A stretch of DNA of 64,000 nt from Liolophura sinensis (taxonomy: Eukaryota; Mollusca; Polyplacophora; Chitonida; Chitonidae), in contig NW_027018103.1 of the NCBI RefSeq assembly GCF_032854445.1, positions 17,143 through 81,142 on the forward strand, in the 5' to 3' direction. Numbering within the stretch: position 1 is the stretch's first letter; every line of letters starts with the position of its first letter. This document shows positions 1 through 10,100 of the stretch, piece by piece. A program made the translations under genes and the position numbers. A model generated the notes under the pieces. The model searched no databases, was not told the origin of the DNA, and saw only the letters and a program-made list of their open reading frames with translations.

Positions 1-550
1 AAAAAGTACAACTGATCACTGACCCACATCAATAAGGTTCTAAAAGATGCGGAATTGGCCCAGGCATCGGCAGCTGTTTAGAAAATTGCAAATTTCCCTG
101 GTTTCCATGGAGTAAGAGCCGTTGCTGGGCACGTGACTATGACATCAATGATCATTCAATTGTCGCTACAGCCAAAAGTATTGGTCGGAGAGCAACGCGG
201 TTTGCACCATTCGATTTCTCGTGACAAAATACGTCGGATTAGCCTCTTACCAGCAGCACTGGAACAGTTTTTCCACTTTTGCATTTTTGCCTGGTCTTTT
301 TGTTAATTGAAATCGGATACACTGTACTATGCACAATCGCGACTGGTCGTTACTATATTCAACTTTTAACTATACGTTATGTGCCCTTCGGTAGCCCAGA
401 AGACGTCAAATCTTTGGGCTAAGCCCATTTAACTCATCCAGCAATTGTCTTACTTCTAAGTCCAAGACAATCTCAATGTCTTTATCTACGTGTAGAAAAA
501 CCACACCATTTGTACATAAAAAACACAAAGTACTAGATACAGTCTGCTGT
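1..550 (+). repeat. Monomer M1 (A type), left edge of window
   Basis: Complete A-type unit with GACCCAC, GGAATTGGCC and GTTTAGAAAATT in its first 90 bases, the same 5' haplotype as M5, M42 and M49. Its 3' end reads ACAAAGTACT; the usual forms are ACAATGTACT or ACAAGGTACT, and M72 shares the AAAG form. The window begins exactly at the chosen monomer start, so the array continues to the left. Confidence 0.93.
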
Positions 551-936
551 AAAAAGTACAACTGATCACTGACGCACATCAATAAGGTTCTAAAAGATGC
601 GGAAATGGCCCAGGCATCGGCAGCTGTTTAAAAAATTGCAAATTTCCCTGGTTTCCATGGAGTAAGAGCCGTTGCTGGGCACGTGACTATGACATCAATG
701 ATCATTCAATTGTCGCTACAGCCAAAAGTATTGGTCGGAGGGCAACGCGGTTTGCACCATTCGATTTCTCGTCACAAAATACGTCGGATTAGCCTCTTAC
801 CAGCAGCACTGGAACAGTTTTTCAACTTTTGCATTTTTGCCTGGTCTTTTTGTTAATTTGAAATCGGATACAATCTACTATGTACAATCGCGACTGGTCA
901 TGACTATATTCAACTTTTGACTGTAAGTTATGTGCC

Positions 937-953
937 CTTCTGTAGCCCAGAAG
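937..953 (+). other. B-specific hairpin CTTCTG-TAGCC-CAGAAG (shown in M2)
   Basis: A 6-bp perfect stem with a 5-base loop, immediately before GACGTC (953-958). A-type monomers have CTTCGG, which leaves only four outer pairs. The stem is therefore a structural difference between the two main haplotypes; no function is shown. Confidence 0.65.
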
Positions 954-965
954 ACGTCAAATCTT

Positions 966-978
966 TGGGCTAAGCCCA
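966..978 (+). other. 13-bp dyad TGGGCT-A-AGCCCA, offset 416-428 (shown in M2)
   Basis: Perfect 6-bp arms around one central base, too tight for an ordinary hairpin but a good shape for a dimeric DNA-binding protein. Arms are intact in most monomers. In M85, M98, M101 and M117 only the centre changes (A to C) and the dyad survives. It is destroyed in the A' monomers (M16, M24, M31, M59, M66) and damaged in M84, M91, M97, M100, M102 and M116. Confidence 0.72.
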
Positions 979-994
979 TTTAACTCACCCAGCA

Positions 995-1022
995 ATTGTC
1001 TTACTTCTAAGTCCAAGACAAT
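995..1022 (+). other. 28-nt imperfect hairpin, offset 445-472 (shown in M2)
   Basis: ATTGTCTT (995-1002) is the exact reverse complement of AAGACAAT (1015-1022). Inside, ACTT (1003-1006) pairs with AAGT (1009-1012), leaving CC as a bulge and a very short loop. It is present in nearly all monomers. Copies with ACAATTTC extend the outer stem to 9 bp; copies with TTTTCAGTCC weaken the inner stem; copies with GCAAATGTC (M27, M33, M35, M62, M68) lose one outer pair. It is the strongest inverted repeat I find. Whether it forms as cruciform or RNA is unknown. Confidence 0.8.
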
Positions 1023-1229
1023 CTCAATGTCTTTATCTACGTGTAGAAAAACCACACCATTTGTACATAAAAAACACAATGTACTAGATACAGTCTGCTG
1101 TAAAAAGTACAACTGATCACTGACGCACATCAATAAGGTTCTAAAAGATGCGGAAATGGCCCAGGCATCGGCAGCTGTTTAAAAAATTGCAAATTTCCCT
1201 GGTTTCCATGGAGTAAGAGCCGTTGCTGG

Positions 1230-1263
1230 GCACGTGACTATGACATCAATGATCATTCAATTG
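1230..1263 (+). promoter_or_regulatory. Palindrome cluster: E-box CACGTG, AATGATCATT, CAATTG (shown in M3)
   Basis: CACGTG (1231-1236) lies in GCACGTGAC, the E-box form bound by many bHLH-type proteins. It is followed by the perfect 10-bp palindrome AATGATCATT (1248-1257) and CAATTG (1258-1263). The cluster is kept in almost all monomers. E-box changes are GCATGTGAC (M5, M28, M36, M63), CACGTTAC (M81, M94, M113) and CACGCGAC (M88). That a protein binds here is inference; short palindromes also occur by chance. Confidence 0.45.
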
Positions 1264-1368
1264 TCGCTACAGCCAAAAGTATTGGTCGGAGAGCAACGCG
1301 GTTTGCACCATTCGATTTCTCGTGACAAAATACGTCGGATTAGCCTCTTACCAGCAGCACTGGAACAG

Positions 1369-1410
1369 TTTTTCCACTTTTGCATTTTTGTTTGGTCTTT
1401 TTGTTAATTG
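1369..1410 (+). other. T-tract cluster, possible curved DNA (shown in M3)
   Basis: T-runs of 4-5 lie at 1369-1373, 1378-1381, 1385-1389 and 1398-1402, followed by GTTAATTG. Spacing of centres is about 8 to 13 bp, only loosely matching helical phase, so bending is plausible but not certain. The 3' end of this tract is where the deletion of the ~495-bp monomers begins. A second AT-rich patch with A- and T-runs is at 1178-1196. Confidence 0.5.
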
Positions 1411-1629
1411 AAATCGGATACACTGTACTATGCACAATCGCGACTGGTCGTTACTATATTCAACTTTTAACTATACGTTATGTGCCCTTCGGTAGCCCAG
1501 AAGACGTCAAATCTTTGGGCTAAGCCCATTTAACTCATCCAGCAATTGTCTTACTTTTCAGTCCAAGACAATCTCAATGTCTTTATCTACGTGTAGAAAA
1601 ACCACACCATTTGTACATAAAAAACACAA

Positions 1630-1661
1630 TGTACTAGATACAGTCTGCTGTAAAAAGTACA
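1630..1661 (+). other. Dyad at the monomer junction (shown at M3/M4)
   Basis: TACAG (1639-1643), loop TCTG, CTGTA (1648-1652) form a 5-bp stem at every junction. TGTACT (1630-1635) and AGTACA (1656-1661) form an outer 6-bp inverted repeat around it in copies ending ACAATGTACT. Copies ending ACAAGGTACT lose the outermost pair. Monomers ending TCTGCCGT (M103, M105) break the inner stem. Confidence 0.72.
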
Positions 1662-4600
1662 ACTGATCACTGAACCACATTTATAAGGTTCTAATAGATG
1701 CGGAATTGGGCCAGGCATCGGCAGCTGTTAAAAAATTGCATATTTCCCTGGTTTCCATGGAGTAAGAGCCGTTGCTGGGCACGTGACTATGACATCAATG
1801 GTCATTCAATTGTCGCTACAGCCAAAAGTATTAGTCGGAGAGCAACGCGGTTTGCACCATTCGATTTCTCGTCACAAAATACGTCGGATTAGCCTCTTAC
1901 CAGCAGCACTGGAACAGTTTTTCCACTTTTGTATTTTTGCCTGGTCTTTTTGTTAATTGAAATCGGATACACTGTACTATGCACAATCGCGACTGGTCGT
2001 TACTATATTCAACTTTTAACTATACGTTATGTGCCCTTCGGTAGCCCAGAAGACGTCAAATCTTTGGGCTAAGCCCATTTAACTCATCCAGCAATTGTCT
2101 TACTTTTCAGTCCAAGACAATCTCAATGTCTTTATCTACGTGTAGAAAAACCACACCATTTGTACATAAAAAACACAATGTACTAGATACAGTCTGCTGT
2201 AAAAAGTACAACTGATCACTGACCCACATCAATAAGGTTCTAAAAGATGCGGAATTGGCCCAGGCATCGGCAGCTGTTTAGAAAATTGCAAATTTCCCTG
2301 GTTTCCATGGAGTAAGAGCCGTTGCTGGGCATGTGACTATGACATCAATGATCATTCAATTGTCGCTACAGCCAAAAGTATTGGTCGGAGAGCAACGCGG
2401 TTTGCACCATTCGATTTCTCGTCACAAAATACGTCGGATTAGCCTCTTACCAGCAGCACTGGAACAGTTTTTCCACTTTTGCATTTTTGCCTGGTCTTTT
2501 TGTTAATTGAAATCGGATACACTGTACTATGCACAATCGCGACTGGTCGTTACTATATTTAACTTTTAACTATACGTTATGTGCCCTTCGGTAGCCCAGA
2601 AGACGTCAAATCTTTGGGCTAAGCCCATTTAACTCATCCAGCAATTGTCTTACTTCTAAGTCCAAGACAATCTCAATGTCTTTATCTACGTGGAGAAAAA
2701 CCACACCATTTGTACATAAAAAACACAAGGTACTAGATACAGTCTGCTGTAAAAAGTACAACTGATCACTGACGCACATCAATAAGGTTCTAAAAGATGC
2801 GGAAATGGCCCAGGCATCGGCAGCTGTTTAAAAAATTGCAAATTTCCCTGGTTTCCATGGAGTAAGAGCCGTTGCTGGGCACGTGACTATGACACCAATG
2901 ATCATTCAATTGTCGCTACAGCCAAAAGTATTGGTCGGAGAGCAACGCGGTTTGCACCATTCGATTTCTCGTCACAAAATACGTCGGATTAGCCTCTTAC
3001 CAGCAGCACTGGAACAGTTTTTCCACTTTTGCATTTTTGTTTGGTCTTTTTGTTAATTGAAATCGGATACACTGTACTATGCACAATCGCGACTGGTCGT
3101 TACTATATTCAACTTTTAACTATACGTTATGTGCCCTTCGGTACCCCAGAAGACGTCAAATCTTTGGGCTAAGCCCATTTAACTCATCCAGCAATTGTCT
3201 TACTTTTAAGTCCAAGACAATTTCAATGTCTTTATCTACGTGTAGAAAAACCACACCATTCGTACATAAAAAACACAATGTACTAGATACAGTCTGCTGT
3301 AAAAAGTACAACTGATCACTGAACCTCATTTATAAGGTTCTAATAGATGCGGAATTGGGCCAGGCATCGGCAGCTGTTAAAAAATTGCATATTTCCCTGG
3401 TTTCCATGGAGTAAGAGCCGTTGCTGGGCACGTGACTATGACATCAATGATCATTCAATTGTCGCTACAGCCAAAAGTATTGGTCGGAGAGCAACGCGGT
3501 TTGCACCATTCGATTTCTCGTGACAAAATACGTCGGATTAGCCTCTTACCAGCAGCACTGGAACAGTTTTTCCACTTTTGCATTTTTGCCTGGTCTTTTT
3601 GTTAATTTGAAATCGGATACAATCTACTATGTACAATCGCGACTGGTCATTACTATATTCAACTTTTGACTGTAAGTTATGTGCCCTTCTGTAGCCCAGA
3701 AGACGTCAAATCTTTGGGCTAAGCCCATTTAACTCATCCAGCAATTGTCTTACTTCTAAGTCCAAGACAATCTCAATGTCTTTATCTACGTGTAGAAAAA
3801 CCACACCATTTGTACATAAAAAACACAAGGTACTAGATACAGTCTGCTGTAAAAAGTACAACTGATCACTGACGCACATCAATAAGGTTCTAAAAGATGC
3901 GGAAATGGCCCAGGCATCGGCAGCTGTTTTAAAAATTGCAAATTTCCCTGGTTTCCATGGAGTAAGAGCCGTTGCTGGGCACGTGACTATGACATCAATG
4001 ATTATTCAATTGTCGCTACAGCCAAAAGTATTGGTCGGAGAGCAACGCGGTTTGCACCATTCGATTTCTCGTGACAAAATACGTCGGATTAGCTTCTTAC
4101 CAGCAGCACTGGAACAGTTTGTCCACTTTTGCATTTTTGTTTGGTCTTTTTGTTAATTGAAATCGGATACACTGTACTATGCACAATCGCGACTGGTCGT
4201 TACTATATTCAACTTTTAACTATACGTTATGTGCCCTTCGGTAGCCCAGAAGACGTCAAATCTTTGGGCTAAGCCCATTTAACTCATCCAGCAATTGTCT
4301 TACTTTTAAGTCCAAGACAATCTCAATGTCTTTATCTACGTGTAGAAAAACCACACCATTCGTACATAAAAAACACAATGTACTAGATACAGTCTGCTGT
4401 AAAAAGTACAACTGATCACTGACGCACATCAATAAGGTTCTAAAAGATGCGGAAATGGCCCAGGCATCGGCAGCTGTTTAAAAAATTGCAAATTTCCCTG
4501 GTTTCCATGGAGTAAGAGCCGTTGCTGGGCACGTGACTATGACATCAATGATCATTCAATTGTCGCTACAGCCAAAAGTATTGGTCGGAGAGCAACGCGG

Positions 4601-7151
4601 TTTGCACCATTCGATTTCTCGTGACAAAATACGTCGGATTAGCCTCTTACCAGCAGCACTGGAACAGTTTTTCCACTTTTGCATTTTTGCCTGGTCTTTT
4701 TGTTAATTGAAATCGGATACACTGTACTATGCACAATCGCGACTGGTCGTTACTATATTTAACTTTTAACTATACGTTATGTGCCCTTCGGTAGCCCAGA
4801 AGACGTCAAATCTTTGGGCTAAGCCCATTTAACTCATCCAGCAATTGTCTTACTTCTAAGTCCAAGACAATCTCAATGTCTTTATCTACGTGGAGAAAAA
4901 CCACACCATTTGTACATAAAAAACACAAGGTACTAGATACAGTCTGCTGTAAAAAGTACAACTGATCACTGACGCACATCAATAAGGTTCTAAAAGATGC
5001 GGAAATGGCCCAGGCATCGGCAGCTGTTTAAAAAATTGCAAATTTCCCTGGTTTCCATGGAGTAAGAGCCGTTGCTGGGCACGTGACTATGACATCAATG
5101 ATCATTCAATTGTCGCTACAGCCAAAAGTATTGGTCGGAGAGCAACGCGGTTTGCACCAATCGATTTCTCGTCACAAAATACGTCGGATTAGCCTCTTAC
5201 CAGCAGCACTGGAACAGTTTTTCCACTTTTGCATTTTTGCCTGGTCTTTTTGTTAATTGAAATCGGATACACTGTACTATGCACAATCGCGACTGGTCGT
5301 TACTATATTCAACTTTTAACTATACGTTATGTGCCCTTCGGTACCCCAGAAGACGTCAAATCTTTGGGCTAAGCCCATTTAACTCATCCAGCAATTGTCT
5401 TACTTTTAAGTCCAAGACAATCTCAATGTCTTTATCTACGTGTAGAAAAACCACACCATTCGTACATAAAAAACACAAGGTACTAGATACAGTCTGCTGT
5501 AAAAAGTACAACTGATCACTGACGCACATCAATAAGGTTCTAAAAGATGCGGAAATGGCCCAGGCATCGGCAGCTGTTTAAAAAATTGCAAATTTCCCTG
5601 GTTTCCATGGAGTAAGAGCCGTTGCTGGGCACGTGACTATGACATCAATGATCATTCAATTGTCGCTACAGCCAAAAGTATTGGTCGGAGAGCAACGCGG
5701 TTAGCACCATTCGATTTCTCGTGACAAAATACGTCGGATTAGCCTCTTACCAGCAGCACTGGAACAATTTTTCCACTTTTGCATTTTTGCCTGGTCTTTT
5801 TGTTAATTTGAAATCGGATACAATCTACTATGTACAATCGCGACTGGTCATTACTATATTCAACTTTTGACTGTAAGTTATGTGCCCTTCTGTAGCCCAG
5901 AAGACGTCAAATCTTTGGGCTAAGCCCATTTAACTCACCCAGCAATTGTCTTACTTCTAAGTCCAAGACAATCTCAATGTCTTTATCTACGTGTAGAAAA
6001 ACCACACCATCTGTACATAAAAAACACAAGGTACTAGATACAGTCTGCTGTAAAAAGTACAACTGATCACTGACCCACATCAATAAGGTTCTAAAAGATG
6101 CGGAAATGGCCCAGGCATCGGCAGCTGTTTAAAAAATTGCAAATTTCACTGGTTTCCATGGAGTAAGAGCCGTTGCTGGGCACGTGACTATGACATCAAT
6201 GATCATTCAATTGTCGCTACAGCCAAAAGTATTGGTCGGAGAGCAACGCGGTTTGCACCATTCGATTTCTCGTCACAAAATACGTCGGATTAGCCTCTTA
6301 CTAGCAGCACTGGAACAGTTTTTCCACTTTTGCATTTTTGCCTGGTCTTTTTGTTAATTGAAATCGGATACACTGTACTATGCACAATCGAGACTGGTCG
6401 TTACTATATTCAACTTTTAACTATACGTTATGTGCCCTTCGGTAGCCCAGAAGACGTCAAATCTTTGGGCTAAGCCCATTTAACTCACCCAGCAATTGTC
6501 TTACTTTTAAGTCCAAGACAATTTCAATGTCTTTATCTACGTGTAGAAAAACCACACCATTCGTACATAAAAAACACAATGTACTAGATACAGTCTGCTG
6601 TAAAAAGTACAACTGATCACTGAACCTCATTTATAAGGTTCTAATAGATGCGGAATTGGGCCAGGCATCGGCAGCTGTTAAAACATTGCATATTTCCCTG
6701 GTTTCCATGGAGTAAGAGCCGTTGCTGGGCACGTGACTATGACATCAATGATCATTCAATTGTCGCTACAGCCAAAAGTATTAGTCGGAGAGCAACGCGG
6801 TTTGCACCATTCGATTTCTCGTGACAAAATACGTCGGATTAGCCTCTTACCAGCAGCACTGGAACAGTTTTTCCACTTTTGCATTTTTGCCTGGTCTTTT
6901 TGTTAATTTGAAATCGGATACAATCTACTATGTACAATCGCGACTGGTCGTTACTATATTCAACTTTTAACTATACGTTATGTGCCCTTCGGTAGCCCAG
7001 AAGACGTCAAATCTTTGGGCTAAGCCCATTTAACTCATCCAGCAATTGTCTTACTTTTAAGTCCAAGACAATCTCAATGTCTTTATCTACGTGTAGAAAA
7101 ACCACACCATTCGTACATAAAAAACACAATGTACTAGATACAGTCTGCTGT

Positions 7152-10100
7152 AAAAAGTACAACTGATCACTGACGCACATCAATAAGGTTCTAAAAGATG
7201 CGGAAATGGCCCAGGCATCGGCAGCTGTTTAAAAAATTGCAAATTTCCCTGGTTTCCATGGAGTAAGAGCCGTTGCTGGGCACGTGACTATGACATCAAT
7301 GATCATTCAATTGTCGCTACAGCCAAAATTATTGGTCGGAGAGCAACGCGGTTTGCACCATTCGATTTCTCGTGACAAAATACGTCGGATTAGCCTCTTA
7401 CCAGCAGCACTGGAACAGTTTTTCCACTTTTGCATTTTTGCCTGGTCTTTTTGTTAATTTGAAATCGGATACAATCTACTATGTACAATCGCGACTGGTC
7501 GTTACTATATTCAACTTTTAACTATACGTTATGTGCCCTTCGGTAGCCCAGAAGACGTCAAATCTTTGGGCTAAGCCCATTTAACTCATCCAGCAATTGT
7601 CTTACTTTTAAGTCCAAGACAATCTCAATGTCTTTATCTACGTGTAGAAAAACCACACCATTCGTACATAAAAAACACAATGTACTAGATACAGTCTGCT
7701 TTAAAAAGTATAACTGATCACTGACGCACATCAATAAGGTTCTAAAAGATGCGGAAATGGCCCAGGCATCGGCAGCTGTTTAAAAAATTGCAAATTTCCC
7801 TGGTTTCCATGGAGTAAGAGCCGTTGCTGGGCACGTGACTATGACATCAATGATCATTCAATTGTCGCTACAGCCAAAATTATTGGTCGGAGAGCAACGC
7901 GGTTTGCACCATTCGATTTCTCGTCACAAAATACGTCGGATTAGCCTCTTACCAGCAGCACTGGAACAGTTTTTCCACTTTTGCATTTTTGCCTGGTCTT
8001 TTTGTTAATTTGAAATCGGATACAATCTACTATGTACAATTGCGACTGGTCATGACTATATTCAACTTTTGACTATAAGTTATGTGCCCTTCTGTAGCCC
8101 AGAAGACGTCAAATCTTTGGGCTAAGCCCATTTAACTCACCCAGAAATTGTCTTACTTTTAAGTCCAAGACAATCTCAATGTCTTTATCTACGTGTAGAA
8201 AAACCACACCATTCGTACATAAAAAAACACAATGTACTAGATACAGTCTGCTGTAAAAAGTACAACTGATCACTGAACCACATCTATAAGGTTCTAATAG
8301 ATGCGGAATTGGGCCAGGCATCGGCAGCTGTTAAAAAATTGCATATTTCCCTGGTTTCCATGGAGTAAGAGCCGTTGCTGGGCACGTGACTATGACATCA
8401 ATGATCATTCAATTGTCGCTACAGCCAAAAGTATTGGTCGGAGAGCAACGCGGTTTGCACCATTCGATTTCTCGTCACAAAATACGTCGGATTAGCCTCT
8501 TACCAGTAGCACTGGAACAGTTTTTCCACTTTTGCATTTTTGCCTGGTCTTTTTGTTAATTGAAATCGGATACACTGTACTATGCACAATCGCGACTGGT
8601 CATTATTATATTCAACTTTTGACTATATGTTATGTGCCCTTCGGTAGCCCAGAAGACGTCAAACCTTTGTCCTAAACCCATTAAACTCACCCAGCAATTG
8701 TCTTACTTTTAAGTCCAAGACAATCTCAATGTCTTTATCTACGTGTAGAAAAACCACACCATTTGTACATAAAAAACACAATGTACTAGATACAGTCTGC
8801 TGTAAAAAGTACAACTGATCACTGACCCACATCAATAAGGTTCTAAAAGATGCGGAAATGGCCCAGGCATCGGCAGCTGTTTAAAAAATTGCAAATTTCC
8901 CTGGTTTCCATGGAGTAAGAGCCGTTGCTGGGCACGTGACTATGACATCAATGATCATTCAATTGTCGCTACAGCCAAAAGTATTGGTCGGAGAGCAACG
9001 CGGTTTGCACCATTCGATTTCTCGTGACAAAATACGTCGGATTAGCCTCTTACCAGCAGCACTGGAACAGTTTTTCCACTTTTGCATTTTTGTTTGGTCT
9101 TTTTGTTAATTGAAATCGGATACACTGTACTATGCACAATCGCGACTGGTCGTTACTATATTCAACTTTTAACTATACGTTATGTGCCCTTCGGTAGCCC
9201 AGAAGACGTCAAATCTTTGGGCTAAGCCCATTTAACTCATCCAGCAATTGTCTTACTTTTCAGTCCAAGACAATCTCAATGTCTTTATCTACGTGTAGAA
9301 AAACCACACCATTTGTACATAAAAAACACAATGTACTAGATACAGTCTGCTGTAAAAAGTACAACTGATCACTGAACCACATTTATAAGGTTCTAATAGA
9401 TGCGGAATTGGGCCAGGCATCGGCAGCTGTTAAAAAATTGCATATTTCCCTGGTTTCCATGGAGTAAGAGCCGTTGCTGGGCACGTGACTATGACATCAA
9501 TGATCATTCAATTGTCGCTACAGCCAAAAGTATTGGTCGGAGAGCAACGCGGTTTGCACCATTCGATTTCTCGTGACAAAATACGTCGGATTAGCCTCTT
9601 ACCAGCAGCACTGGAACAGTTTTTCCACTTTTGCATTTTTGTTTGGTCTTTTTGTTAATTGAAATCGGATACACTGTACTATGCACAATCGCGACTGGTC
9701 GTTACTATATTCAACTTTTAACTATACGTTATGTGCCCTTCGGTACCCCAGAAGACGTCAAATCTTTGGGCTAAGCCCATTTAACTCATCCAGCAATTGT
9801 CTTACTTTTAAGTCCAAGACAATTTCAATGTCTTTATCTACGTGTAGAAAAACCACACCATTCGTACATAAAAAACACAATGTACTAGATACAGTCTGCT
9901 GTAAAAAGTACAACTGATCACTGAACCTCATTTATAAGGTTCTAATAGATGCGGAATTGGGCCAGGCATCGGCAGCTGTTAAAAAATTGCATATTTCCCT
10001 GGTTTCCATGGAGTAAGAGCCGTTGCTGGGCACGTGACTATGACATCAATGATCATTCAATTGTCGCTACAGCCAAAAGTATTGGTCGGAGAGCAACGCG

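Larger units (their letters stand above)
551..1101 (+). repeat. Reference B-type monomer (M2, 551 bp)
   Basis: Example of haplotype B. Compared with A it has one extra T (TAATTTGAAATC), ACAATCTACTATGTAC instead of ACACTGTACTATGCAC, GGTCATGACT or GGTCATTACT instead of GGTCGTTACT, GACTGTAAGTTATG or GACTATAAGTTATG instead of AACTATACGTTATG, and CTTCTGTAG instead of CTTCGGTAG. This copy also has the rarer GGAGGGCAACG, shared with M39 and M46, which marks them as one lineage. The B-type change at CTTCTG completes a perfect 6-bp inverted repeat that A monomers lack. Confidence 0.93.
1102..1651 (+). repeat. Reference A-type monomer (M3, 550 bp)
   Basis: Chosen as the clean example of haplotype A. 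Diagnostic sites are TTAATTGAAATC, then ACACTGTACTATGCAC, then GGTCGTTACT, AACTATACGTTATG and CCTTCGGTAG, all within offsets 305-400. It also carries GTTTGG in the T-rich tract and TTTTCAGTCC near offset 455, variants shared with M17, M40, M47 and M74. Other A monomers usually have GCCTGG and TTTTAAGTCC or TTCTAAGTCC. It contains about 21 CpG dinucleotides by hand count, close to what its base composition predicts. Confidence 0.93.
551..7151 (+). repeat. Duplicon copy 1, left arm (M2-M13)
   Basis: Twelve monomers in the order B A A A A B A A A B A hybrid. The same order with the same private variants recurs at 24757-31364 (M46-M57), offset 24206 bp at the start. Shared markers are GGAGGGC in M2/M46; GACACCAATG with CGGTACCCC and ACAATTTCAATG in M6/M50; AACCTCAT in M7/M51; GATTATTC and CAGTTTGTCC or its derivative in M8/M52; GGAACAATTT with CATCTGTAC in M11/M55; TTTCACTGG with TCGAGACTGG in M12/M56; and AAAACATTGC in M13/M57. 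The marker order cannot be explained by random monomer similarity. Confidence 0.88.

Noticed and set aside
1130-1160. tRNA-like B box (GGTTC followed by TAAAAG), suggesting a SINE origin
   Set aside because: Only GGTTC matches; the rest of the B box and any A box at the proper distance are missing, and no tRNA fold is seen.
1102-1651. CENP-B box (TTCGnnnnAnnCGGG pattern) in either orientation
   Set aside because: TTCG occurs but never with the required A and CGGG downstream; CCCG is absent from the consensus and appears only through an indel in M51.
1698-1892. Recurring open frames of 60-93 codons on both strands (for example 1698-1892 plus, 3079-3315 plus, 14711-14986 minus) as genes
   Set aside because: They recur at the same monomer offset, are opened or closed by the normal one-base length variants, have no recognisable domain, and are missing from many sibling monomers. 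They are repeat shadows.
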